DNA of 64,000 nucleotides from Mnemiopsis leidyi. Its lineage: Eukaryota > Ctenophora > Tentaculata > Lobata > Bolinopsidae. The stretch covers positions 1,138,869-1,202,868 of the forward strand of contig JH154184.1 of assembly GCA_000226015.1 (NCBI GenBank). Direction: 5' to 3'. A model generated the notes under the pieces. It did not search any database and was not told the origin of the DNA. It saw only the letters and a list, made by a program, of their open reading frames with translations. A program made the position numbers and the translations under genes. Positions 1 through 11,200 of this stretch are shown here, piece after piece (the stretch's first letter is position 1; each line of letters opens with the position of its first letter).

Positions 1-599
1 GCATGAGCTGAGCTAAAATTTTATTTAGTTGCGCCACCTGTGGCATGGTGTGATCTGTTGACGAGCAAAAGCTCGGACCTTCGTTTGAAGCGAATACAAT
101 GACGGCGCGGAAGGATGTGCGCTGCTGTACAAGCAAAACGTACAAAAAGTAATTTTCGTCGGGGCAGATAAACAGATTGCAAGAACGTACATATAATGAA
201 GTCCATAACAGTAGTTTTGTAGTGAAGTATTGCATTATTAACGTACATGAGTGATGAGGCCAAATTGCTTCTGTTCTGTGCGCGCAACTACAAATCACAG
301 ATGTCTTCAACCTACATGTTGAAACTGCGCCGCGCAAGCGCCAGCAAAACCAACTACGCGCAAATGTGCTGATTTTATTTCGCGTTGGATAGCTGACTTA
401 TCACATTGCTCACGTGAATGGATGTTTTAGGGGCGTTTATGACCGGAAATCGGTTTTTGAAAGATCAATTAGTGTTTCCTGATTGAGCCTGGTGAGTAGA
501 TATACTCCATAGTGGAAGATACGGGCAATCCTCGAAAATTGGGCGTATTTTGGCCTCACAGCCGTCTATGGGCATTGTCTATTCATGGTTCAGAAGTAG
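1..599. other. Upstream flank of jun, no gene seen
   Basis: No open frame here looks coding. A CACGTG E-box lies near 411. The stretch appears to be distal 5' flank of the jun gene. Confidence 0.5.
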
Positions 600-739
600 T
601 GACGTCGAGTCACGCGTTCATACGTAGGCGTCATGTGGCCGTTTCTCGCATGTGACGTAACGCAATTGAATCTATTGAAACGCCGCGCCTGATTTGAACA
701 GCCAATCAGAATGGGCGATGAGGTTACATCTAAATATAG
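600..739 (+). promoter_or_regulatory. jun promoter with CRE/AP-1, CCAAT and MEF2-type sites
   Basis: The block holds, in order: TGACGTCG (600-607), overlapping an AP-1-like CGAGTCA (606-612); TGACGTAA (653-660), a good ATF/CRE site; a CCAAT box (702-706); TGAGGTTA (719-726), one base from the inverse of the vertebrate jun2 element; and CTAAATATAG (730-739), a perfect match to the MEF2 consensus CTA(A/T)4TAG. From established knowledge, vertebrate JUN promoters also combine AP-1/ATF, CCAAT and MEF2 sites and are autoregulated. That the same set drives this gene is inference from position, 170-310 bp before the ATG. Confidence 0.7.
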
Positions 740-907
740 AGTGGGAGAGCACATAACGATTCATATATACAAGACGCAGACTCGACCATTGCTTACTTTT
801 CGAACCTGTGCTGTGTTACGTATCGTTTTGAAATCGACTTTTAGTTTTTTAGTGTTGTACGTGTTGAGTCATCAACCAAACTGAACAGCAAAGCCCTGAA
901 ACGCAAA
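740..907 (+). promoter_or_regulatory. Probable jun core promoter and 5' UTR
   Basis: A TATA-like CATATATAC lies at about 762-770, so transcription could start near 790-800 and give a 5' UTR of roughly 110 nt. No upstream intron is needed. The sequence just before the ATG (CGCAAA) is A-rich at -3. Confidence 0.45.
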
Positions 908-1990
908 ATGATGGAAACCATGTCTCTTAATCCGGAACAGTTTTACAAACCTGAAAAGAAGGATGAGAAACCTCAGCTGAAACTCAACCTCAACCTCGGA
1001 ATGGACGACCGATGGAACTCAGTTCATCTCTCGTCACCCGACCTCAAGAAAATCGCCATCAACACTCCTGAGCTGGAAAAGATGGCATTCAACAGTCTGA
1101 ACAACAGTTACAACGCCGCCATGCCGCCCCCTTACTCCTCTCACCACGACGAGACTACGGTCCAGGGACCAACGCTCGAGGAAGATCCTGACCATGTCTC
1201 CAGAGGATTCATCGCCGCTCTCCGAGACATTCACAATCAGCACGACTTCAAGTCTGAAACATTCAACATCCCCGCCACAGTGGCTGGCCCGGCTGTTTCC
1301 TACTCCGCCGAGAACCCCTACTCCAAGCCCCAGATTCCTGAGTGCTCCCAGAGCTGGCCCAACTTCTCAGTTCCTGTATCCAACTACAGCTACACTCAAC
1401 TTCACCAGCCCCAATACATCTCCAGCCAGCCCTCCTACATGCCGGAGCAGCTCCCTCAATACGATCTTCCAGACTCTAAAAATCTGGACTCATTTATTCC
1501 GGACCCCTCTCAGATCGACAAGCTGAACCTGACGACGGTCCAGAAGCTGAACATCTACACACAGATCCCCATCCACGAAGTAGCTGATCCTGAACTTCAG
1601 GAGAGATTAAAGAGCGAGCGAAAGAAGATGAGGAACAGGATAGCTGCCAGCAAGTGTAGAAAGAGGAAGCTGCAAAAGGAGGCTGAACTAGAGGACAAAG
1701 TGAAGATCCTGAAGAAGAAGAACGGAGATCTCTCGTCCCAGCTCCAGGGACTGAGAGAAGAAGTGAAAGAGTTGAAAGTAAAGATCATGTCGCACGTTAA
1801 CGCCGGATGCAACATAAAGCCCTTCCCCCTGACGGTGACGACGTCCGAGAGCGAGATGCCGCCGACATCTGAGCGCACCCTGAACAGCATGGTGGGCGCC
1901 ACCACCCCCGCCGGCAACGGAGCCCTCCCACTCGGACTTTCAGCTGTTACGACTCCCGTCGTCAGCTTGCCTAGCATGCATCTGGTGTAA
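908..1990 (+). CDS. jun: Jun, AP-1 bZIP transcription factor
   Basis: This 360-residue protein is a Jun-family basic leucine zipper factor, which binds TRE/CRE DNA in the nucleus as a homodimer or with Fos/ATF partners. The basic region (about residues 234-256) carries the invariant N-x2-AA-x2-CR core in [14 protein letters not shown] leucine zipper follows (about 261-290), then the Jun-type tail motif HVNAGC at 296-301. The N-terminus keeps Jun landmarks in divergent form: a basic/leucine stretch at 22-31 where the JNK-docking delta region sits in vertebrates, SP at 43-44 and TP at 53-54 (places of the JNK sites Ser63/Ser73), and [13 protein letters not shown] (99-111), matching the vertebrate EGFVRALAELHSQ block. 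The gene has no intron, as is usual for JUN. Two tandem ATGs and a third at codon 5 could all initiate; the first is used here. The last 60 residues after the zipper are longer than in vertebrate Jun. Confidence 0.97.
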   Translation: MMETMSLNPEQFYKPEKKDEKPQLKLNLNLGMDDRWNSVHLSSPDLKKIAINTPELEKMAFNSLNNSYNAAMPPPYSSHHDETTVQGPTLEEDPDHVSRGFIAALRDIHNQHDFKSETFNIPATVAGPAVSYSAENPYSKPQIPECSQSWPNFSVPVSNYSYTQLHQPQYISSQPSYMPEQLPQYDLPDSKNLDSFIPDPSQIDKLNLTTVQKLNIYTQIPIHEVADPELQERLKSERKKMRNRIAASKCRKRKLQKEAELEDKVKILKKKNGDLSSQLQGLREEVKELKVKIMSHVNAGCNIKPFPLTVTTSESEMPPTSERTLNSMVGATTPAGNGALPLGLSAVTTPVVSLPSMHLV

Positions 1991-4460
1991 TGTTTTAACG
2001 TGATTTTAATTTATTACTCTACCAACCTCTTATGGGAGGTTGAATCAACACTGGCTAGGTGCGTTCTGTTACCATGGTGACACTCACTTGTTGTCATGGT
2101 AACCCAGTATTCATGCTGAACAAAGAGAAAGGGACTAATATCACGTGGTCTGAAATATTTGCTTTATATTGTGAGCGCTCGAGAGACGTGTAGTACTTTC
2201 TATTTTTAATTTTGTAGATTTGTCATGCTAAACCAAGTACCCTCTCGAACTCCAAATATATGTTATGATGTTGACGATAGAGCGTCAGGTCCTAGAGATA
2301 CAGCTTGGCTATTTCGTTACGAGTTTTACCGGCCCAATTTTCCTGGACATTTATCTAAGAAACCAGGGCTCTCACTCTCTTCTAAAGGGGAGAGTAAGTT
2401 GTCATGGTAACGGTAATTTTCGGATAAGAAATAGCCTGTTGTCTTTCTTCTGATGTATTGTCGGTGGTGTTAAGATGTTGAAGCCACCTTAATCTTGATA
2501 TAGATATATCTTCTTGAAGGAAGAATTGCTTTGATTTAGAAACATTTTCCAGATTTGAGGAGTGTCCCCGACCCAGAATATTAATTACTGATTTGCAACT
2601 ATTTGTACTATTTGAACAGATTTGTGTACATTTAACGGCTGATTGTTATTTTTGAGAAAAATATTTGGTTGAAAGTAAGACGATATTTTGATCATAATTT
2701 TTTTGTCATTATAAAATTTCGAATTTAGAATTGAGAGAATGAAACACTATGTAGCATGTGTTTAGAGTGTGTGTGTGAGCGTGCATTTGAGTGTGAGTGT
2801 AAAAGACTTGTTTTTTCCTGAGTGTTCCGTGTTAATGTGTGTGTATGTGTGTCTGTGCGTGTGTGTCTGCAAACGAAACTTCAAGTTAAGCTACACAGCT
2901 GCAGCAGGGTACCCGGTCACACTTTCCTCGAATTACTCATTTTTCCGATTTCTATCCAATACGAAACATTCCATAGCTAATCAAATTTTGGTCCCACTAG
3001 GAGGATTGTGATCGGATGCTACCTGCACACTGTAGACTGCCCGGCCAGGCAAACGAACTTAACAAAGCACAAAAAACATATTCCGGCATGTTCCTGGGAT
3101 TGCATTATTTTATGAAGGAGTACTAGAATTATCAAAAGCTGCTCCTAAGCTGGCTGATTTACTATTTATATAGCCTCAGTCTCCGACTTCCGTTGATATG
3201 TTTTCTAAGTTTTTTGTCCAAGGTTTACAGGTCAAGTCGGAGATCAGGCTATATATGGGATCAAAAATTTACAGCCCTATTCTTGTGGTTGTAGTACAAG
3301 AAAAAGGCCGCCACCTAGCATACAATACTTAGCCTTTACCCAAAGCAATTTACTGCGAAATGCGAAGCATCAAATATGTGAGGAATTCTGATAGACTCAA
3401 AATTAAGCTACAATTTGTTTTTGCTAAAGTACGTGCGTGTGTTTTGCTGTATTAAGATTGAGTGAGCTGACTGCTACGCCGCGAGAGAGTTGAAAATGCC
3501 ACCAGCTTTTTGCATTCTTCATTGCTAAAAATTATGATCAACAAAACGTTCCTATATTTTTATATTACGTCGATGTTTTCTACACATTATTCCAGATTTT
3601 TGAAATGCATCCAAACTTTGCCATGAAGCATTATGATTAGCTTTTCCATCATTTTCATGCCACAAATAATATGCCTTGTTTTTTACTAAAAAGAAGCTTA
3701 TTTGCTGCATACTTGTTTATGTTTGTTTACCAACCTGACATGTTACAAGAACTAGAAAGAACTTCTCAAAATATAGCGCATTTTTGATTTCACTGTTACG
3801 AGAGAAACTTAAGAGTTAGAGCTTGATGTAACATGTATTTATGGTAAAGATGTTATTTGAATTTGTGATTTTTACTCCATGATATGTGATAATGATATGT
3901 TGTGTACTTTTTTTTGAGGAAAAATAGTTCCAACTACGATTTCTAGAACATTTTTACGAAAAAAAGACTGATTATCAGTTGTTAAAAGAAAGCAATCAGC
4001 ATGCGCCATGAAATCACTTTCGATATGATAGCTTCGTTTTCCTATCAAATATTTATGGAAATGTGCTGGAATGTTTTTAGCTTGGGCTTATAATAATGAG
4101 TGACAACTGGAACAATGTGATATGAGATGAAATATTTTGACAGAAAATATCATTGTAACCCCTTATTATGTGCTGGAACACTTTGTGACATTTATATGCT
4201 GTCTTATCATTTGTTCAAAATAAACTCTCTAATAAATCAAATGAAAATAAATGGTCTTCCTCTCGAAATTTCAATCCAAAATAGCGCTTTAACCAGAAAT
4301 AGCGAAATGTACAATCCTCACACACTCAATGTTCTCAAGAGTAAAGCTCAGTCTGACCGTGTATCGCATATGCTTAGCACGTACATATGTGTTGGAATAT
4401 GTCATCACAATGAAAGCAAATAAACCCTCTAGGCACTGCACTGATGTGTAATAAAGTGCG
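1991..4460 (+). other. Probable long AU-rich jun 3' UTR and flank
   Basis: No separate gene is visible. The stretch is AT-rich with many ATTTA pentamers, typical of unstable immediate-early mRNAs. The first AATAAA signals after the stop come only at about 4210-4260, with further ones near 4420 and 4451, so the 3' UTR may be about 2.2-2.5 kb long. A GT-rich simple repeat lies at about 2767-2868. The extent of the UTR is inference. Confidence 0.4.
2068..2411 (+). promoter_or_regulatory. Three RFX X-box motifs downstream of jun
   Basis: GTTACCATGGTGAC (2068-2081), GTTGTCATGGTAAC (2090-2103) and a second identical GTTGTCATGGTAAC (2398-2411) all fit the RFX/DAF-19 X-box consensus RYYNYYATRRNRAC perfectly. 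The first two can also pair as inverted repeats through GTTACCATG, so if transcribed they could form a hairpin in the 3' UTR. Which role applies cannot be told from sequence. Confidence 0.55.
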
Positions 4461-4994
4461 AACTCTGTAACTTAATAACCTTGTAGTACTACAGTCCGAA
4501 CCGGAATGTGCCCGAATATACCAGAATTTTAACTGGTTCTGTACTGTGTAAGCTCCTTAAGAATCGTCCAGAAACTTCGTTCGAAGTGCAGGTTTAATTA
4601 GGTGCAGGGGTTTGCACTTAGTGCAGGGCAGTATTAATGTGGGCAATTAGTGTACGGGCGTACATTTTCTACATCATCAAAACATTAGTATAGTCGACTC
4701 TTGAATTATACAATTAGTGTTTAGATCGTGCACTTCAAATAAGAACGGATGTGTTTGTACATTGTACACTACACACACAGTACTGTTTCCGAGAAAGCAG
4801 CTCCGTCATTCCGTCGCTCCATTTAGACAGTACATCCCATCATTCGTCCCGAAATGTTCCTTTTCGACAAGGTATTTCCAATTTCCACATTCCGGGACAG
4901 TTCCCTGAATAAACAGACGGACTATTTTTGGCGGCCTGTGTTTCTCTAATTAAAGCTGGTACAGCACAACTACACAAGGTATTGATTGGACTCC
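4461..4994. other. Intergenic, nothing recognised
   Basis: AT-rich sequence with short open frames only and no domain I recognise. Confidence 0.4.
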
Positions 4995-5265
4995 AAACCT
5001 ACTTAACTCAAACCTACTTTACTCAAATCTACTTTACCCAAATCTACGTTACTCAAATCTGCTTTACTCAAACCTACTTTACTTAAACCTACTTTACCCA
5101 AATCTACTTTACTCAAACCTACTTTACCCAAATCTATCTTAACTAAATCTACTTTACTCGAATCTATCTTACTCAAATCTACTTTACCCAAATCTTCTTT
5201 ACCCAAATCTTCTTTACCCAAATCCACTTTACCGAAACCTACTTTACTCAAATCTACTTTACACA
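4995..5265. repeat. 15-bp minisatellite, about 18 copies
   Basis: The unit is roughly AAATCTACTTTACCC, with variation at a few positions. Because the unit is a multiple of three, the minus strand stays open as a KVDLG/KVGLS pentapeptide repeat of 88 codons. I see no signal peptide, splice site or neighbouring exon, so I treat this as a non-coding tandem repeat. Confidence 0.85.
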
Positions 5266-8200
5266 GCACTTGGTGGTTCTAGTCTGGGACCTGGGTCGTG
5301 TGTTGTCAGCTCTTCCTGGAAAATGAGACATATAATTATCATCAGGGCTACTATTCGCACAGTTGTACACACTCCAACATTGGCAGTACAGAAACATCAG
5401 GGGTTACACTTCCAGTCTAATTAGTAACCTAAGCATCGTAACCTAATTAGCCCTCAAAAACCGTTGTTCACGTCGAAGTGCGACGTCGTCCCAGCATCAA
5501 CTTGATTAGTACAGCAGCCGCCACGTGCAGTACAGCTATTTCACGTGTCTCGGTACCCCACACACGTGCAGTTATTTCTCTTATCTTTTCATAATGATAG
5601 CAAGTTATCTCCCTCATTCCGAGTACTTCACCCTATACAGTAGACAAACACATGCGGTTGGGCTCGGTTGTCTTAAACTGCATCGGACGTGTGCACATTT
5701 TGGCGTCCGATTCTACGGGAATGTGACTGACAAATTGGAGGTGATTGCTTTTCCTCTTTTGGTTTTGCTGAACGTCAAAGTCCAGTTCTTTATCATCCAA
5801 AAGTCCAATATACTTTGCCGGATCCTGAACACGCACCTCTACGGTTTTAAATTTCTGACTTTAAAAGGGAATTTCTACATCATCCATTTATAAACTGCGC
5901 GGTAATGGCAGATATAGAGCGGTAGCAGCAGCTATATAGAGCGGTAGTGGCGGATATAGACCGGCAGCAGCCACAGATAGAAGAACAATTTCTGCTTGTG
6001 TTGATGTTCTATTTTTAGTAACAATGAATTTATATTGTTACACACACACATACGACTGCGTGGTCCCGTGACTGTGAATTTTGTGTAGCATAAATAATAT
6101 TGAGATTATCCGTAACATTCCAGAGGAAGGAGCAATGACCGTTCTCTGGAATGTCATTATTCCACAAACCGAAGTTTTCCTAATATCAATAAGGGGTCTC
6201 GCTAATTCATAATTCATAATGAATCCTTGTTCGTGGGCGACAATTAATGATATTAAAGAAGGAAACACCTGCCCAAACAATTTTGATTGGCCATCGCCGA
6301 GCTGCAGCACGTTCTGATTGGCTGCTGTTACCATGGTTTCCGGCTTTAGTCACATGACCTACACGTGCCTTGTTAATTGGTAATATACAGTTATTTAATT
6401 CAAGTCAGGTGACTGTGTCTCGTACAAAATATCGTTACACGTTGTTCCTAATATCGGGATTAACTTGTGTGGTGGTTCAGATATTGAAGTTTTAATTCAA
6501 ATTGTAGCACCACTGAAAGCTGGCATCACCTGACATGCTCAAGTATTATAACTACACTATAGTTAATCTGTAGCGGTTATATAGAAGCATTTATGTGCTT
6601 CTCAAATTATTGTATTTGCTTCAACAATCTACATTCGCGGTTATGATACTAGGACTGATTAAAATGTGAAACTAATGTAGATGTAAAACAAAAACTTTAT
6701 AGAAATTTCGGCCAGAAAAAAGTGACATTTTGTTTATCCTAAGGAAATATCCTTCAAATTGGAAATAAATACAACTGCACTCTGTGCAGTACTGATAGTG
6801 ATAAATTAGTGAATATTCACGGATCACCAGGAATCTCCCCGATAAGAATTAGTTGAACCTAAGGACCGCTTGCTACTCAACCCCCGAATTCTGGACTGAA
6901 AATAATCCAGAAACCGTGTGGCGGAGGATGTAGGGAGAGGAGATAGTTGGATAGTCACGAGGCTGGAGAGGAAGGTTGCTCGCTCTCTTGGAGGCTCAGT
7001 GTCGGTGATCTTTGTCTCGTGGGGTTGCACCAAACTTAAGTCACGGCTGATTTCTCTTTGATCACCTTCGTGAAAATGCGGGGACGAGTAGCTGCCGGTT
7101 AATTTTACTGGCGACATTAATCGGTGTTGGGTCATATCGAGGAGACTAGATTATGCTGTGAACGTTCTGGAACCACGGGCGTGGTCCTGAATAATGAGAT
7201 ATTAAATTTGTTGATAAATTCGAGAGTTCGAAGATCAGATCTATGTTTTTTATTGAAGTGAGATCACGTTAGATGCAGAGATTCATTTATTAAACATTTT
7301 AAGTGGTTATTAAATCATCGTGCTTATTGTATTTACTGCCCGGAGATAAATAAGATAAAGATCATCTTCTCTACATTATATTTATTAAGTATTTTAGAAC
7401 AAGTGTAGAATTATTCCAGGAAAAATGTTTACGAAATTGATGACAACGGCGCGGCCTTAACTTACACACTTCTAATAGAGATTACAGAACCTCCATCATT
7501 TGGAATGAAACCAACTCTATTTTGTTTTTAAGGACATTTAAAATCGTTCCGTGACTTAATTTTCGCAAGTTTTACATCACTCGTTCTCTGCGAAGAAAGC
7601 ATCACCATGCACCATGCAGCCAGAGTATACAGTATACATTACACGGTACATTTCCTACATCGCACAGTACAAGTCTCACTACTAGAGAATACATTGTACA
7701 CAGTACATTACACAATATTGAGTATACACAATACAATTCACAGTATACACACATTACTTTACACCGGGACACGATGTTCCGGCTTTAGAGACTGCAAGTA
7801 TCCCCTAACTGTAATGCAGCAATGATGTAGACACTCAGTATCACTATCCATATACCCGGATACTATGTCTACACCCTGAACCAGCACAACGTATCAGCGT
7901 CTACATGTTACAGACTCCGGAGGTGTAAACTCAACACAACTTTACAGACACTCCCGGCACGATGACATCACACTTTTACCAGCCCTCGGTTTGAACCTAT
8001 TGTTTCGAAGTGGTCAGGGCTGTATTGCCGTGAAGAGTCGTGTTCTGGTAGACCCTCCAGGCTTACCAGCTGTCTGTCAGAGTGATTCGTCACACCTGGT
8101 TGCAGTGGCTAGATGCAGCGAGTGTTTTACTTTATTAATCAACAGTACGTGGGTATTTCTTTGTTGGACAATAAACACATGCACAACCAAATTTACAGCT

Positions 8201-11200
8201 AAAACTTAACCTAAAACTACACATGAAACTGCACATTCTGACTAAAAATGTCTCGTAAAAAGATGTTCGGATTAATATAAGAAACTTTCAGAGGATATTT
8301 TACTGTTCGAGTTAGCGACATCTCCAAGATCTGTATCTTGTATCCTGATCTAATTCTATGTATCTTGTATCTAGATCTGTGATAGCTAAAGTATCCTGAT
8401 CTTACTGATAGCAGTCCACGCCTCCTCCAAAGAACCTGTGAACTGTCTGTACCTATTACAGTATTACAATGTAGCCTAGCGTGTGTGTGTGCTGCTGTGT
8501 GAATGGGAGAGTCGCGCTGTATCTGCTTATCAGCTGATCTATTTAATGAGATAACGAGATGGCTAATTGAGCTGGAGCGTGGGAACCTGACATCGACCAC
8601 GGCAACCTAGCTACAGCTCCTCGCTCTCTCTCCTGCTGGATTATATATTTTGGGAAATTTTTCTCCTGGCCGATGTAACATCACCAGCAGATCTTAGTTT
8701 GTAGAGTTAGAGTCTATACTATAGCACGTATAGCATAGCATGTATAGCATGTATAGCATGTATAGGAAGTGCATGGTTTTGGTTAAGTACTTGGTTTTGG
8801 TTAAGTTAGCTTAATGTCAATGGGTTTTTGGAGTAATCAAGATATTTATTTATGCGTTTCAGGTTGGCTGAGCTGATTTAAAGCGTCTGTGTGGCAGTAT
8901 CTACAGAGTTGTTCAGAGAGTAACATGAATCTTGAGCTCCGTAATTGCGGTAATTATATGAAATTAACAGTAGTTGGTAGACTATTGCCCTGGTAAAGAA
9001 GGGAACATTAGGACATTATCCTGTCCACATTTCATGGATAATTTGATAACTGGTCCCAGGAATTAGGGAGGGCAGGGGGTTTTACAGAGTGTTTTGGAAA
9101 ATAAGTGTAGATAGCGATTGTAGAGTCTGTGGAAATGAGAGTTTTTTTGTAGTACGAGAAAAGTGTTAAAGTTGATATTCGTGTGCCAACTGATTGTGAA
9201 ATCATAAATATAAACTTTTAGAAGAGATGTAGATACATATCATTAGCTAAGGTAAAGCATGGAGCTTAGCTGCGAAAGGCAAGGCCCGAATCATGACTTC
9301 ATCATTTTCTTCTAGACAGTTCACTGACAAACAAAGCATATTTTTCTAAAAGAGGACAGGTCATAAGATAAATAGTAAAAACGGAGACTAAGGATAGTGG
9401 AGGTCCAGGTATTATCTTGTACTGCAACAGGTTAACTGCATCTGCATTTTGGGTGGAGCCAGCTCAATGGGCCTGGATTAACAATCCAGGCTAGACAGTG
9501 AAGTAGTGAGCAGCAAGATTCTTCAGAAATAAACACTTTTCTTGACTTGGTAGATGTTTATAGTACAGGAACGTGTTTGTTTCCTTCCTAAAGTGTCACT
9601 ATTCCAGTGTTTGCCAGGCAAAACATTGAAATTTTCTCCCGTTTCTAAAATAGAATTCTCAATGGAAAGGCAGTTAGGGGAACTATTAACTAATTTACAA
9701 ATTTACGCCTTAACCAGCCAACTTTTAGAGCCATTGTTCAAAAAAGTTTCTCTAATTGAATTACAGAACACATTGCCCTGGAGAAGGAGAGATTGTCAAC
9801 AAAAATTACAACTTTCAGCCACCACACTGGTGTGTCGCGTGTAGAAGAACGGACCTACATTTTATTTGAATATGCGGATAATTCGTGACGGGTAATTTAT
9901 TACTCTCGCACATTTCGGGACAATCCGACATTGATCTCGCTACCCGGAACTTGATAGAAAATACGAGGAAATGTTCCTGGAATTCATTTCCGCGGAGAAA
10001 TTCTCATCCTTTTAGGGATGCGACACAAAACTTCCCCATTTTTATTTACTTTTTTGTGAGCTCCATCCAAATGGCGATGAACAGTTAGACTGGCAGATTT
10101 CACCTGATGTAACCTGATCAGCAAGTAGGGAACCCTGGCTACGTCACCATGACACAAACTCACATCCTTCAGTCCGGGTCCCACCAATCTACCAAGACAG
10201 GAGTAATTGCATCACCTCGACCGGTTCATTGTAGACCGGACGTGTTACCGACTATTGGAAAGCTCTGGAGAGATCGGGCCCGATAAGTTGTATGTGTCAG
10301 GAGGGACATGGTAGCAGGTAGGTGTTATCGTGCACGTGACATCGTGTATTGTGCATAAGTTTATTTCACCTGTCAGCTTTACTTTACTTTAGATTGAGCG
10401 AGTTGTCACGAAATATTTGGAAAATGAATTATGATAAGACCAAAATGTGGCAGGTGATGCGAAACAAGATGGAAAGAACAGGAGCAAAATGATAAGAATC
10501 TCATAAATCGTGAGAACTGATTAGGATTGATTGTGGAGATTGAGTACCGTGAGAAAGAGGTTGAGAAAGCGAAGAATAACAATACCCACCGACCAGTTAC
10601 CGAACTTAAAAGCTCGAGATAACACGAGTGCGAACGATAAGAGCGGAATGTGTCAGAATTTCATTGACTTTCAGTGAAATTCTAGGCATTTTTAGAATTT
10701 TGCACCAGACTTTTCCTCCGGTTGGGATGGAAAAAAAGGTTGCCACTCAGTTTATATAGGACGGGTATTACCGACCGTCTCCCGAAATAGCATACTTGTC
10801 ATGGCCAGTGCAGTAGTTCCGACGTTCTACCGTCATAATTATTCATTGACATCAACCAAATGGAACTATGTAACGTCCCATGACAACTGCAATGATTTAC
10901 GTAGTTGAACTCGATTTAAAATTAAACTTCTTGGAGGATTTGGGGGGCGATTTAAGTGCTAATTACGTCTTTCTAGATGGGCGGTTGGGGAAGTGCTAAC
11001 GTAATCCAGAGCAAGGTAGCCTCCCAATCAGTTATTCTAGTTGCAATGGCGTCAATCCAGGGGAAAGCTCTTATGTTTAAGATTGATATCAAATGAGAAT
11101 TGCGAAAATGACACGATTACGATCGATGTCACGTTATAGACTAGAATCTAGTCACTAGATTACAATTTACACAATAAAAGTTTGCTTATACCGCACGCAG

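Noticed and set aside
5003-5269. 88-codon minus-strand frame with KVDLG repeats
   Set aside because: It is only the 15-bp minisatellite read in a frame without stops; no signal peptide, splice site or promoter is seen.
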